DNA of 64,000 nucleotides from JBCCGL01 sp039029275 (GTDB lineage Bacteria > Pseudomonadota > Gammaproteobacteria > JBCCGL01): assembly GCA_039029275.1 (NCBI GenBank), contig JBCCGL010000002.1, positions 1 to 64,000 of the forward strand, written 5' to 3'. Under the pieces are notes generated by a model. The model did not search any database. It saw only the letters and a list, made by a program, of their open reading frames with translations, and was not told where the DNA came from. Numbering within the stretch: position 1 is the first letter of the stretch; every line of letters begins with the position of its first letter. Position numbers and translations under genes: made by a program. Positions 25,095 to 34,026 of this stretch are shown here, one piece after another.

Positions 25095-25451
25095 GTGGAA
25101 ACCATCGTATTAGTTGTTCACGTGCTTTTGGCCATGACCGTTATCGGTCTGGTCTTAATCCAGCACGGAAAAGGTGCCGACGCAGGCGCCGCTTTTGGCT
25201 CGGGTGCCTCAGGTACTGTATTCGGTGCACGTGGGTCCGGCTCTTTCCTCACGCGAATGACGACTGCTGCAGTAGCGCTTTTCTTTGTTACCAGTCTCGT
25301 TTTGTTTTATTTCGCTTCACAACGTCCGGCTGAACTGGGCAGCGTTATAGATGATCAGGTTGTAGTCGAAGAGGAACAGCCTGCAATCCCCGTTGATCCG
25401 GTCGAAGAAGCTGCTGAGCCGGCAGCCGACGACGTACCGACGGTCGAATAA
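25095..25451 (+). CDS. secG: SecG, preprotein translocase subunit
   Basis: A 118-residue SecYEG accessory subunit. Two transmembrane helices are visible (IVLVVHVLLAMTVIGLVLIQ and MTTAAVALFFVTSLVLFYFA). Between them is the conserved GKGADAGAAFGSGASGTVFGARGSGSF loop, in separate stretches, and the C-terminus is acidic and proline-rich. The start is GTG. It sits between tpiA and tRNA-Leu, the standard order. Confidence 0.95.
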   Translation: METIVLVVHVLLAMTVIGLVLIQHGKGADAGAAFGSGASGTVFGARGSGSFLTRMTTAAVALFFVTSLVLFYFASQRPAELGSVIDDQVVVEEEQPAIPVDPVEEAAEPAADDVPTVE

Positions 25452-25469
25452 GGTAACAGTTAACTGAAT

Positions 25470-25554
25470 GCCGACGTGGTGGAATTGGTAGACACGCTAT
25501 CTTGAGGGGGTAGTGGCGAAAGCCGTCCCGGTTCGAGTCCGGGCGTCGGCACCA
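25470..25554 (+). tRNA. tRNA-Leu (anticodon GAG)
   Basis: An 85-base class II tRNA. The acceptor arms GCCGACG and CGTCGGC pair fully. The anticodon loop TTGAGGG holds GAG at positions 34-36. There is a short variable arm (GTGGCGAAAGCC), a T arm CCCGG-TTCGAGT-CCGGG, and the CCA end is encoded (25552-25554). Location 18 bases after secG matches the conserved secG-leu tRNA pair, so it is probably processed from a shared transcript. Confidence 0.97.
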
Positions 25555-25640
25555 TTCAGTGGCTGGTCTGGACGATCCAGAGGGCGAAAAATCTTTGTCA
25601 CGGAGACCAAAAACTAGTTTTTAACAACACCTTGTGTATC

Positions 25641-25662
25641 GCTTTGTTATAAACTACAAAGC
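25641..25662. repeat. Inverted repeat around a TATAAA box upstream of nuoA
   Basis: GCTTTGT (25641-25647) and ACAAAGC (25656-25662) are perfect inverted arms around the loop TATAAACT, which contains a -10-like TATAAA (25648-25653). It lies 30 bases before nuoA. No good -35 is seen at normal spacing, so the promoter reading is tentative. Confidence 0.4.
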
Positions 25663-25691
25663 TGTAACGACACAGACTGGAATTAGGTAAA

Positions 25692-26048
25692 TTGCTGGAA
25701 AATTATTTACCGATCCTGTTCTTTCTGGTGATTGCAACCATGGTTGGCGTGATTGCACTCAGCGCAGGACGACTGATCGGACCCAACAAACCCAACCCAG
25801 AAAAAAACTCTCCTTACGAATGCGGATTTGAGGCGTTCGAGGACGCGCGTATGAAGTTCGACGTGCGTTACTATCTGGTTGCCATCCTCTTCATCGTCTT
25901 TGACTTGGAGATTGCTTTCATTGTGCCCTGGGCGATTGTCCTCGATAACCTGGCGCTAAGCGGCTTCATTGCGATGGGAATCTTTCTCGTCGAGCTCCTG
26001 ATCGGTCTGATTTACGCTTGGAAAAAGGGGGCGCTCGAATGGGAATAG
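25692..26048 (+). CDS. nuoA: NuoA, NADH:quinone oxidoreductase subunit A
   Basis: A 118-residue three-helix membrane subunit of proton-pumping complex I. The family's KNSPYECGFEAFEDARMKFDVRYYLVAILFIVFDLEIAF region is present in order (SPYECG, DVRYYLVA, FDLEIAF). The start is TTG with AGGT just upstream. It is the first gene of a complete nuoA-N operon and overlaps the nuoB start by ten bases. Confidence 0.95.
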   Translation: MLENYLPILFFLVIATMVGVIALSAGRLIGPNKPNPEKNSPYECGFEAFEDARMKFDVRYYLVAILFIVFDLEIAFIVPWAIVLDNLALSGFIAMGIFLVELLIGLIYAWKKGALEWE

Positions 26049-26518
26049 AAGGCGTCCTTGAAAAAGGCTTCGTTACTACCTCAGCTGATAAAGTGATCAA
26101 CTGGGCGCGAACCGGCTCGCTTTGGCCGATGACCTTCGGTTTGGCGTGCTGCGCGGTTGAAATGATGCAGGCCGGCGCCTCGCGTTACGACCTTGATCGC
26201 TTCGGGGTCGTTTTTCGACCCAGTCCTCGCCAATCTGACGTCATGATCGTCGCCGGCACGCTTGTGAACAAAATGGCACCGGCTTTACGTAAAGTCTACG
26301 ACCAGATGGCCGATCCAAAATGGGTGATTTCAATGGGTTCGTGCGCTAACGGCGGCGGCTACTATCACTACTCCTACGCCGTTGTGCGAGGATGCGACCG
26401 GATCGTTCCGGTCGACATCTATGTGCCGGGCTGCCCACCAACCGCCGAAGCGCTGCTCTACGGCATTATTCAATTACAAAACAAAATCAAACGCACCAAT
26501 ACCATCGCCCGTTCGTAA
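26039..26518 (+). CDS. nuoB: NuoB, complex I subunit B (cluster N2)
   Basis: A 159-residue subunit carrying the terminal [4Fe-4S] cluster N2 that hands electrons to quinone. Ligand motifs are LACCAVEMM near residue 36, SMGSCANGGG near 100 and the final Cys in YVPGCPPTAEAL near 130. The ATG at 26039 is chosen because the upstream in-frame codons lie in nuoA. The N-terminus is short (GIEGVLEKGFVTTSADKVINWARTGS), as in beta- and some gammaproteobacterial forms. Confidence 0.96.
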   Translation: MGIEGVLEKGFVTTSADKVINWARTGSLWPMTFGLACCAVEMMQAGASRYDLDRFGVVFRPSPRQSDVMIVAGTLVNKMAPALRKVYDQMADPKWVISMGSCANGGGYYHYSYAVVRGCDRIVPVDIYVPGCPPTAEALLYGIIQLQNKIKRTNTIARS

Positions 26519-26533
26519 AACAGTCTTGCCTAC

Positions 26534-27262
26534 ATGACCGCAAAAGCTGAAAAACTTCTCGCCGCCCTGCAAATCCGTTTCGCTGATTTGCCGGCCGAGT
26601 TTTTGATTGCCAATGGCGAAGTGACACTCGAAGTCGCGGCAGAAAGTTACCTTGAATTGTGTACTGCATTGCGCGACGAAGAAGATTTTTCATTTGAACA
26701 ACTAATCGACTTGTGCGGCGTCGATTATTCGCAATACGGTCGCGACGAGTGGACGACCAACGAATCCAGTAGCACCGGATTTAGCCGCGGTGTTGAAGGC
26801 GGCAGTTCTGGTCGACTGACATTTGGCGACGAACTCGATGCCACAGTTGAAGACTCGCGCCGTTTTGCCGCCGTGCTACATTTGCTGTCTTACAAAAATA
26901 ATCAGCGCGTGCGAGTGCGAGTTTACACTGCGGATGCAGCATTCCCTGTTGTACCTTCGGTTACCGCTATCTGGAACGGCGCGGATTGGTATGAACGCGA
27001 GGCGTTTGACCTTTACGGGATTTTATTCGAAGGCCATAACGACCTGCGCCGCATTCTTACCGACTACGGATTTGTTGGACATCCGTTTCGCAAAGATTTT
27101 CCCCTGGTCGGCCACGTCGAGATGCGCTACGACCCCGAAAAAGGTCGCGTGGTGTACGAACCCGTCACGATCGACCCACGCGTGCTTGTGCCAAAAGTTG
27201 TGCGTGACGACAATCGGTATATCGAGCCAAGCGACGTTCAAGCTCAGGAAGCTGCGAGTTAA
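26534..27262 (+). CDS. nuoC: NuoC, complex I subunit C (30 kDa)
   Basis: A 242-residue peripheral-arm subunit, separate from NuoD (the two are fused in E. coli). The N-terminal half has FEQLIDLCGVDYSQYG. The C-terminal half has the family signature WYEREAFDLYGILFEGHNDLRRILTDYGF and RKDFPLVG in the conserved order. Between residues about 75 and 105 there is an extra segment (DEWTTNESSSTGFSRGVEGG and following) absent from the shorter NuoC proteins. I recall a similar insert in Xanthomonas-type NuoC, so it is likely lineage-specific rather than an error. Confidence 0.94.
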   Translation: MTAKAEKLLAALQIRFADLPAEFLIANGEVTLEVAAESYLELCTALRDEEDFSFEQLIDLCGVDYSQYGRDEWTTNESSSTGFSRGVEGGSSGRLTFGDELDATVEDSRRFAAVLHLLSYKNNQRVRVRVYTADAAFPVVPSVTAIWNGADWYEREAFDLYGILFEGHNDLRRILTDYGFVGHPFRKDFPLVGHVEMRYDPEKGRVVYEPVTIDPRVLVPKVVRDDNRYIEPSDVQAQEAAS

Positions 27263-27267
27263 GCCCG

Positions 27268-28521
27268 ATGTCCGAAATTCGCAACTACACCATTAACTTT
27301 GGCCCGCAGCACCCGGCAGCGCACGGGGTTCTGCGTCTCGTGCTGGAAATGGACGGCGAGGTCATTGAACGTTCCGATCCACATATCGGGCTGCTGCATC
27401 GAGGCACGGAAAAGCTGGCTGAGAGTAAACCTTACAACCAAAGCATCGGTTACATGGATCGCCTAGACTATGTTTCGATGATGTGCAATGAGCACGGCTA
27501 TGTCATGGCAATCGAAAAATTGCTTGGCGTTGAGGTGCCGGAGCGCGCGCAGTACATCCGCGTGATGTTTGACGAGATCACGCGCATCCTGAATCACTTG
27601 CTGTGGATTGGCGCGCACGCGCTCGACGTTGGCGCGATGACAATGTTCCTTTACGCCTTCCGCGAACGTGAAGATTTAATGGACTGCTACGAAGCCGTCT
27701 CCGGGGCGCGTTTGCATGCAACCTATTACCGCCCTGGCGGCGTCGCGCGTGATCTGCCCGACTCCATGCCAAAGTACGAGGAGTCGCGCTGGCGCGGCCG
27801 TGCTGAAGTCGACAAGATCAACGAGAACCGACAGGGGTCGATGCTCGATTTCATCGACGACTTCTGCGCACGCTTCCCGACATACGTTGACGAATACGAA
27901 ACGCTGCTCACTGACAATCGAATCTGGAAACAGCGCACTGTCGGTATTGGTGTTGTGACGCCCGAGCGCGCGCTGCAAATGGGGTTCACCGGGCCGATGG
28001 TGCGGGGTTCCGGCATCGAGTGGGATCTGCGCAAGAAACAGCCCTACGAAGTGTACGATCGTATGGATTTCGACGTTCCGGTTGGTACCAACGGAGATTC
28101 GTACGATCGGTATCTGGTGCGCATGGAAGAAATGCGCCAATCCAATCGCATCGTCAAACAGTGCGTCGATTGGTTGAGGACGAACCCCGGGCCGGTTCAG
28201 ACCGAAGGCCACAAGGTGGCACCACCGCGTCGAGAGGACATGAAGGCGGATATGGAAGCGCTTATCCACCATTTCAAACTGTTCACGGAAGGCTTTACCT
28301 TGCCAGCGGGCGAGGCCTACGCTGCGATTGAACACCCGAAGGGCGAGTTTGGCTGCTATTTGATCTCCGATGGCTCAAACAAGCCGTATCGCCTGAAAGT
28401 CAGGGCACCCGGATTTGCGCATCTTTCGGGTTTCAACGAAATGGCGCGCGGGCACATGCTCTCTGACGCTGTTGCGATTATCGGAACACAGGACATCGTA
28501 TTTGGGGAGATCGATCGATGA
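27268..28521 (+). CDS. nuoD: NuoD, complex I subunit D (49 kDa)
   Basis: A 417-residue subunit forming most of the quinone pocket with NuoB. It opens with the conserved NFGPQHPAAHGVLRLVLE and HIGLLHRGTEKL; YMDRLDYVSMM and RGSGIEWDLRKKQPYE follow, and it ends DIVFGEIDR. Length is that of the unfused protein. It is spaced 5 bases after nuoC and overlaps nuoE by four. Confidence 0.97.
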   Translation: MSEIRNYTINFGPQHPAAHGVLRLVLEMDGEVIERSDPHIGLLHRGTEKLAESKPYNQSIGYMDRLDYVSMMCNEHGYVMAIEKLLGVEVPERAQYIRVMFDEITRILNHLLWIGAHALDVGAMTMFLYAFREREDLMDCYEAVSGARLHATYYRPGGVARDLPDSMPKYEESRWRGRAEVDKINENRQGSMLDFIDDFCARFPTYVDEYETLLTDNRIWKQRTVGIGVVTPERALQMGFTGPMVRGSGIEWDLRKKQPYEVYDRMDFDVPVGTNGDSYDRYLVRMEEMRQSNRIVKQCVDWLRTNPGPVQTEGHKVAPPRREDMKADMEALIHHFKLFTEGFTLPAGEAYAAIEHPKGEFGCYLISDGSNKPYRLKVRAPGFAHLSGFNEMARGHMLSDAVAIIGTQDIVFGEIDR

Positions 28522-29027
28522 GCGAGCCTTCATCCTTCCCAGAAATACATGTGCTGACCCAGCACACCCGCGATGAAATTGACCATTGGCTGTCAAAATT
28601 TCCGGAAGATCAAAAACGTTCCGCGGTGCTTGCAGCATTGCGCGAGGCGCAGCATCAAAATGAGGGTTTTCTGACCGTCGAGTTGATGGATGCCGTCGCC
28701 GACTATCTCGATCTGCCGAAAATTGCGGTTTACGAGGTGGCGAGTTTTTATTCAATGTATGAACTTGAGCCGGTCGCGCGCCACAATGTCGCGATCTGCA
28801 CCAACATTAGCTGCATGTTGATGGGCAGCGATAACATTGTTGAGCACTGCGAGAAAAAACTTGGGATTAAGCTGGGGCAAAGCACGCCCGATAACCGAAT
28901 TTATCTCAAGGTCGAAGAGGAATGCCTCGCGGCTTGTTCCGGTGGTCCGATGATGCAGGTTGATCACGTCTACCACACCGAGCTAACGCCGGAAAAAGTC
29001 GACGAAATTCTGGACGCGTTGGAGTAA
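28518..29027 (+). CDS. nuoE: NuoE, complex I subunit E (24 kDa, cluster N1a)
   Basis: A 169-residue thioredoxin-fold subunit holding the [2Fe-2S] cluster N1a. The ligand pattern is visible as CTNISC (C-x4-C) in AICTNISCMLMGS and CLAAC (C-x3-C) in EEECLAACSGGPMM. The VYEVASFYSMY motif precedes it. With NuoF and NuoG it forms the NADH-oxidising module. GGAG just before its stop can serve nuoF. Confidence 0.96.
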   Translation: MSEPSSFPEIHVLTQHTRDEIDHWLSKFPEDQKRSAVLAALREAQHQNEGFLTVELMDAVADYLDLPKIAVYEVASFYSMYELEPVARHNVAICTNISCMLMGSDNIVEHCEKKLGIKLGQSTPDNRIYLKVEEECLAACSGGPMMQVDHVYHTELTPEKVDEILDALE

Positions 29028-29029
29028 CG

Positions 29030-30331
29030 GTGACCATGCAACGAAATCAGGTCTGTTACGCCACCCTGCAGTTCGATGAGCCCTGGACGTACGAAAATTA
29101 TTTGTCGATTGGCGGTTACACAGGCTGGCAAAAAATTCTCGATGAAAAGCTGGAGCCGTCAGATGTTATCGAAGAAGTCAAAGCGTCAGGTCTCCGCGGT
29201 CGCGGCGGTGCGGGATTTCCGACGGGTCTCAAATGGAGTTTCATGCCCAAACCGAACGGTGGGCAAAACTACCTCGTGTGTAACTCGGATGAGTCCGAGC
29301 CAGGTACGTGCAAAGACCGCGATCTGATCAGATTTAATCCTCACGCACTGGTTGAAGGTTTGGCCATTGGCGCGTATGCAATCGGCGCAACCGTGGCTTA
29401 CAACTACATGCGCGGCGAATTTATGGATGAAGTCTCCAAGCGCTTTGAACAGGCGGTAAAAGAGGCCTACGAAAACGGCTGGCTGGGCAAAAACATTCGT
29501 GGTACCGGAATCGACGTTGACGTGTACGGCGCGCTTGGTGCGGGTGCGTACATTTGTGGTGAAGAAACGGCGCTGCTCGAATCACTCGAAGGAAAAAAAG
29601 GTCAGCCACGTTTCAAACCGCCGTTTCCTGCGGGATTCGGTTTGTACGGTCGCCCAACGACCATCAATAACACTGAGTCCGTCGCATCGGTTTCCGCCAT
29701 CATGCGCAACGGCGCGCAGTGGTTTAAGGATATGGGCATCGAGTCTGCAGGTGGGCAGAAATTGTTCTCGGTGTCGGGCCATGTCGCCAAACCGGGCAAT
29801 TTTGAAATTAATCTTGGCACTCCGTTTGCCGATTTACTGGAACTCGCCGGCGGCATTTGGAAAGGGCGGCAGTTGAAGGCGGTTATTCCGGGTGGATCAT
29901 CGGTTCCGGTTGTACCGGGTGATCAGATGATGCAGGTCAATATGGATTACGACTCGATAGGTACTGTGGGGTCAATGCTGGGTTCCGGCGCGGTCATTGT
30001 GATGGACGAAACCACCGATATGGTCAAAGCGCTGCAACGCATTTCCCGATTTTATTTTTCCGAATCCTGCGGTCAGTGCACGCCATGCCGCGAAGGGACG
30101 GGTTGGCTCTACCGCATGCTGTGCCGCATTGTTGAAGGCAAAGGCATGCCTGAAGATCTGGACAAGCTCGATGACGTCGCGAGCAAAATCGAAGGTCGAA
30201 CAATTTGCGCGCTTGGCGATGCCGCCGCGATGCCTGTGCGCAGTTTTGTTAAGCACTATCGTCACGAGTTCGAATACTACATCGAGCACGGACGCAGTAT
30301 CGTGGCTGAGAAGTTGGGAGATGCCGCGTGA
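29030..30331 (+). CDS. nuoF: NuoF, complex I subunit F (51 kDa, NADH and FMN site)
   Basis: A 433-residue NADH-binding subunit. NADH/FMN regions are GLRGRGGAGFPTGLKWSF near residue 55 and GAGAYICGEETALLESLEGK near 170. The [4Fe-4S] N3 ligands are in ESCGQCTPCREGTGW near 345 and the final Cys in TICALGDAA near 390. The start is either GTG at 29030, 5 bases after GGAG, or ATG two codons later. The stop overlaps nuoG (GTGA). Confidence 0.96.
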   Translation: MTMQRNQVCYATLQFDEPWTYENYLSIGGYTGWQKILDEKLEPSDVIEEVKASGLRGRGGAGFPTGLKWSFMPKPNGGQNYLVCNSDESEPGTCKDRDLIRFNPHALVEGLAIGAYAIGATVAYNYMRGEFMDEVSKRFEQAVKEAYENGWLGKNIRGTGIDVDVYGALGAGAYICGEETALLESLEGKKGQPRFKPPFPAGFGLYGRPTTINNTESVASVSAIMRNGAQWFKDMGIESAGGQKLFSVSGHVAKPGNFEINLGTPFADLLELAGGIWKGRQLKAVIPGGSSVPVVPGDQMMQVNMDYDSIGTVGSMLGSGAVIVMDETTDMVKALQRISRFYFSESCGQCTPCREGTGWLYRMLCRIVEGKGMPEDLDKLDDVASKIEGRTICALGDAAAMPVRSFVKHYRHEFEYYIEHGRSIVAEKLGDAA

Positions 30332-32478
30332 GCGACACACCTGCCAACGAAGATCTCGTCGAGATCACCGTCGACGGCAAGACCTTGCAGGCGCGCAAGG
30401 GCGCGATGCTGATCGAGGCGACTGACAACGCGGGCATCGACGTGCCGCGTTTTTGTTATCACAAAAAACTCTCGGTCGCTGCCAACTGTCGCATGTGTCT
30501 GGTTGACGTTGAAAAAGCGCCCAAGCCATTGCCCGCGTGTGCAACGCCGATTATGCCTGGCATGGTCGTTCACACGCGTTCGCAGCGTGCGTTGGATGCG
30601 CAAAAGTCAACGATGGAGTTTTTGTTGATCAACCATCCGCTTGATTGCCCGATCTGCGACCAGGGCGGTGAATGCGAACTGCAGGATCAGGCGATGGGTT
30701 ACGGAGCAGGTATTTCCCAGTACACCGAAACCAAACGCGTGGTCATGGATAAACCCGTTGGACCGCTGATCTCCACCGAACTCACGCGCTGTATTCACTG
30801 TACGCGCTGCGTTCGTTTTGGTGAGGAAATTGCCGGTATCCGCGAACTCGGCATGACCGGTCGCGGCGAGAATTCGCGCATCGGTACGTTTATCAAAAAG
30901 AACATCGACTCCGAGTTATCCGGCAATGTGATCGACCTGTGCCCCGTTGGGGCTCTTACTGCACGGCCATCGCGTTACACCGCGCGTCCATGGGAATTGA
31001 CCCAGCACGCGTCGATTGCGCCGCATGACTGTATCGGCTCGAACATTTTCATTCACGCGCGACGCGGTCAGGCGATGCGTGTGGTACCGCGGGATAATGA
31101 ATCGATTAACGAAACGTGGATTTCGGATCGAGACCGTTTCAGTTACGAGGCGATTCACGCAAAGAGTCGCTTACTGTCGCCGATGCTCAAGCAGAATGGC
31201 GAGTGGAAGACGGTCGGGTGGGAAGAAGCGCTAAAAACAGCTTCGGACGCAATGCGCGCCGCGGGCGCAGATCTGCGAACGCTGGTGTCGCCAATCGCAA
31301 CGGTCGAAGAGCAATTCCTCGCTCAAAAACTGACGCGAGCGATGGGCAGCAACAGTATCGACCATCGCCTGCGTCAGCGTGATTTCAGTGCGCAGGAGGG
31401 CGCGCCGGTGATGCCGTGGTTGGGTATGGGCATCGATGATCTGGAGAACCTTGACGCTGCGCTGCTGGTGGTGTGTAACCCGCGAAAAGAGCAGCCAATT
31501 GCTGCACACCGTTTACGCAAAGCAGCCCTTAAAGGTGCGCGAATCAGCATTCTCAACGTTAATGAGTCGCCGCAGCACTTTGATACACCGGTTAACCTGG
31601 CCGTTGGAACGGAAAACGTATTACCCGAACTTCTCGCGATTGGGAATCTGGTTGGTGCTGATGTCTCCAACATTGATGGCGTTAGTGCGGCAGAGGTTTG
31701 CGACGACCTCAAGGCCATCGCAGACGATTTGCGGTCTGGCCAAAAGACAGCCATCTTGCTGGGTAGCAGCGCGGTTACGCACTCGCACTACGCCGCACTC
31801 CAGAGCGCCGCAAAAGCCATTGCAGCAGCGACGGGAGCGACCCTGGGATATTTAGCGGAGGCAGGTAATACTGCTGGGGCGTGGCTGACGGGGTGTGTGC
31901 CGCACCGAAACGCAGGCGGGCAACCTGTCTCCGAAGCAGGGCACAATGCGCAGAAAATTATTTCAGGTAGCAAAACCGTATTCACTTTGGGGATTGACCC
32001 GGATGCGGATTGCCTTAGCGATTCTGGGGCCGCACTGGGCAACGCCGACTCCGTGATTGCCCTGACAAGTTACGATAGCAACGCCTTGCGCGATTGCGCA
32101 GACGTGATGCTGCCGATTGGCACCTTCGCTGAAACGTCCGGCACGTTTGTCAACGCGAGTGGAATGTGGCAGTCGTTCAAAGGCGCGATTTCCGCGGTCG
32201 GTGAGTCTCGACCCGCGTGGAAAGTGCTGCGCGTTCTGGGCAATCACCTCAATGTCGAAAACTGCAGCTATCTCAGCAGCGAAGACGTTCGCAACGAGGT
32301 GAAAGAACTTTGTCGCAACCTTGAGCTGAACAATATGCAGTCGTCAGATTCTGTTTCTGTGTCGGGTGACGCGCAGATCGATGTGACCGGCATGTATGCG
32401 GTGGACGCGCTGACGCGTCGAGCAACCGCGCTGCAGAAAACGGCTGAGGCCAAAAGCGCAGCGGAGGTGGCGTCGTGA
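30328..32478 (+). CDS. nuoG: NuoG, complex I subunit G (75 kDa)
   Basis: A 716-residue iron-sulfur subunit. The [2Fe-2S] N1b domain has FCYHKKLSVAANCRMCLVDV in order and CATP. The His/Cys N4/N5 domain has DCPICDQGGECELQD and RCIHCTRCVRFGEEI. A molybdopterin-oxidoreductase-like region without cofactor follows to the end. The segment after SRYTARPWELTQHASI keeps only one Cys, so the extra N7 cluster of E. coli NuoG is missing. This is the short mitochondrial-like form. GTG start and stop both overlap neighbours (GTGA). Confidence 0.95.
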   Translation: MSDTPANEDLVEITVDGKTLQARKGAMLIEATDNAGIDVPRFCYHKKLSVAANCRMCLVDVEKAPKPLPACATPIMPGMVVHTRSQRALDAQKSTMEFLLINHPLDCPICDQGGECELQDQAMGYGAGISQYTETKRVVMDKPVGPLISTELTRCIHCTRCVRFGEEIAGIRELGMTGRGENSRIGTFIKKNIDSELSGNVIDLCPVGALTARPSRYTARPWELTQHASIAPHDCIGSNIFIHARRGQAMRVVPRDNESINETWISDRDRFSYEAIHAKSRLLSPMLKQNGEWKTVGWEEALKTASDAMRAAGADLRTLVSPIATVEEQFLAQKLTRAMGSNSIDHRLRQRDFSAQEGAPVMPWLGMGIDDLENLDAALLVVCNPRKEQPIAAHRLRKAALKGARISILNVNESPQHFDTPVNLAVGTENVLPELLAIGNLVGADVSNIDGVSAAEVCDDLKAIADDLRSGQKTAILLGSSAVTHSHYAALQSAAKAIAAATGATLGYLAEAGNTAGAWLTGCVPHRNAGGQPVSEAGHNAQKIISGSKTVFTLGIDPDADCLSDSGAALGNADSVIALTSYDSNALRDCADVMLPIGTFAETSGTFVNASGMWQSFKGAISAVGESRPAWKVLRVLGNHLNVENCSYLSSEDVRNEVKELCRNLELNNMQSSDSVSVSGDAQIDVTGMYAVDALTRRATALQKTAEAKSAAEVAS

Positions 32479-33518
32479 TCGATACCGCCGTTGCTTTTTG
32501 GGGCAGTTTGCCGGAGTGGTTACAGTTCACTGTGTGGACGTCAGTGAAGATTGCGATCATTCTTGCACCACTGATGGGAGCAGTGGCGTACCTGACCTTT
32601 GCCGAGCGCAAGGTGATCGGTTACATGCAGGTGCGTGTTGGGCCAAACCGGGTTGGTCCGCGCGGATGGCTACAGCCGATTGCCGACGCGCTCAAGTTGA
32701 TGACCAAGGAAGTGTTGATTCCGACGAATGCCAACCGCTTTCTGTTTTTGGTCGCACCGATTTTGTCTTTAGCGCCAGCGCTGGCGGCGTGGGCAGTCGT
32801 CCCTTTTGATGATGGGATGGTGCTCGCTGATGTCAACGCGGGTTTGTTGTACATTCTTGCTTTGACCTCGCTCGGAGTCTACGGCGTGATTATCGCGGGC
32901 TGGGCGTCTAACTCAAAGTACGCCTTCCTCGGCGCGATGCGCTCTGCCGCACAAATTGTCGCTTATGAAATTGCTATGGGTTTTTCCCTTGTTGGCGTGC
33001 TGATGGTCGGTGGCAGTTTAAATTTGGGAGAAATTATCGAGGCCCAGCGCGGCGGCATTTTTCATTGGTTCTGGATTCCGCTGTTTCCGCTGTTCGTTGT
33101 GTATTTTATTTCGGGCGTTGCCGAAACCAACCGCGCGCCGTTTGATGTTGCAGAGGGCGAATCAGAAATCGTCGCCGGGTTTCATATCGATTACTCCGGC
33201 ATGGCATTCGCAATTTTCTTTCTCGCTGAATACGCGAACATGATTTTGATCGCGGCGCTCGCGGCGATGATGTTTTTTGGCGGCTGGATGTCGCCTATCG
33301 ACGGTTTTGCTGACGGCATACACTGGTTCTTATTCAAAACGTCGTTTTTTCTATTTTTGTTTTTGTGGTTTCGCGCGACTTTTCCGCGCTACCGCTACGA
33401 TCAAATCATGCGACTCGGTTGGAAAGTCTTTATTCCAATCACAATGGTCTGGATTCTGGTCGTTGCCGTGGCCATTTTCTTTAGCGTTGAACCCTGGTTT
33501 GACCTCGGGCGAGGTTGA
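32475..33518 (+). CDS. nuoH: NuoH, complex I subunit H
   Basis: A 347-residue eight-helix membrane subunit linking the peripheral arm to the proton-pumping arm. It carries the signature AERKVIGYMQVRVGPNRVGPRG (as AERKVIGYMQ and RVGPNRVGP) near residue 45, ISGVAETNRAPFDVAEGESEIVAGFH (as AETNRAPFDVAEGE) near 220, and RATFPRYRYDQIMRLGWK near the end. GTG start overlaps the nuoG stop. Confidence 0.96.
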   Translation: MIDTAVAFWGSLPEWLQFTVWTSVKIAIILAPLMGAVAYLTFAERKVIGYMQVRVGPNRVGPRGWLQPIADALKLMTKEVLIPTNANRFLFLVAPILSLAPALAAWAVVPFDDGMVLADVNAGLLYILALTSLGVYGVIIAGWASNSKYAFLGAMRSAAQIVAYEIAMGFSLVGVLMVGGSLNLGEIIEAQRGGIFHWFWIPLFPLFVVYFISGVAETNRAPFDVAEGESEIVAGFHIDYSGMAFAIFFLAEYANMILIAALAAMMFFGGWMSPIDGFADGIHWFLFKTSFFLFLFLWFRATFPRYRYDQIMRLGWKVFIPITMVWILVVAVAIFFSVEPWFDLGRG

Positions 33519-33529
33519 GCGAACTGACG

Positions 33530-34018
33530 ATGACTACAGTAATTAACTATTTTAAAAGTCTGGCGCTGTGGGAACTGTTGGGCGGTATGTCGGTTACCGG
33601 AAGGCATCTGTTTAAACGCAAAATCACCGTTCAATACCCTGAAGAGAAAACACCGCAGTCACCCCGGTTTCGCGGATTACACGCATTGCGTCGTTATCCC
33701 AACGGCGAGGAACGTTGCATCGCCTGTAAATTGTGTGAGGCCGTATGCCCGGCGTTGGCGATCACCATTGAATCCGAGCAACGCGAGGATGGCACCCGTC
33801 GCACCACGCGCTACGATATCGATTTGTTCAAGTGTATTTACTGTGGCTTTTGCGAAGAGGCTTGTCCAGTCGATTCGATTGTTGAGACGCGTCTGTTTGA
33901 ATATCACTTTGAAGAGCGCGGCGAGCAAATTATGACCAAGGACATGCTGCTCGAACTCGGTGACAAGTACGAAGAGCAGCTCGCCAAAGATCGAGCCGCC
34001 GATGCGCCGTACAGGTAA
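33530..34018 (+). CDS. nuoI: NuoI, complex I subunit I (two [4Fe-4S] clusters)
   Basis: A 162-residue ferredoxin-like subunit carrying clusters N6a and N6b, with CIACKLCEAVCPA and CIYCGFCEEACPVD. The preceding PRFRGLHALRRYPNGEERC stretch is the alpha/beta-proteobacterial and mitochondrial type. The ATG at 33530 is taken. A TTG at 33515 overlapping the nuoH stop would add five residues and cannot be excluded. Confidence 0.95.
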   Translation: MTTVINYFKSLALWELLGGMSVTGRHLFKRKITVQYPEEKTPQSPRFRGLHALRRYPNGEERCIACKLCEAVCPALAITIESEQREDGTRRTTRYDIDLFKCIYCGFCEEACPVDSIVETRLFEYHFEERGEQIMTKDMLLELGDKYEEQLAKDRAADAPYR

Positions 34019-34026
34019 TTGACAGC

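Noticed and set aside
27676..28335. 219-codon minus-strand frame
   Set aside because: Antisense to nuoD, with no family resemblance.
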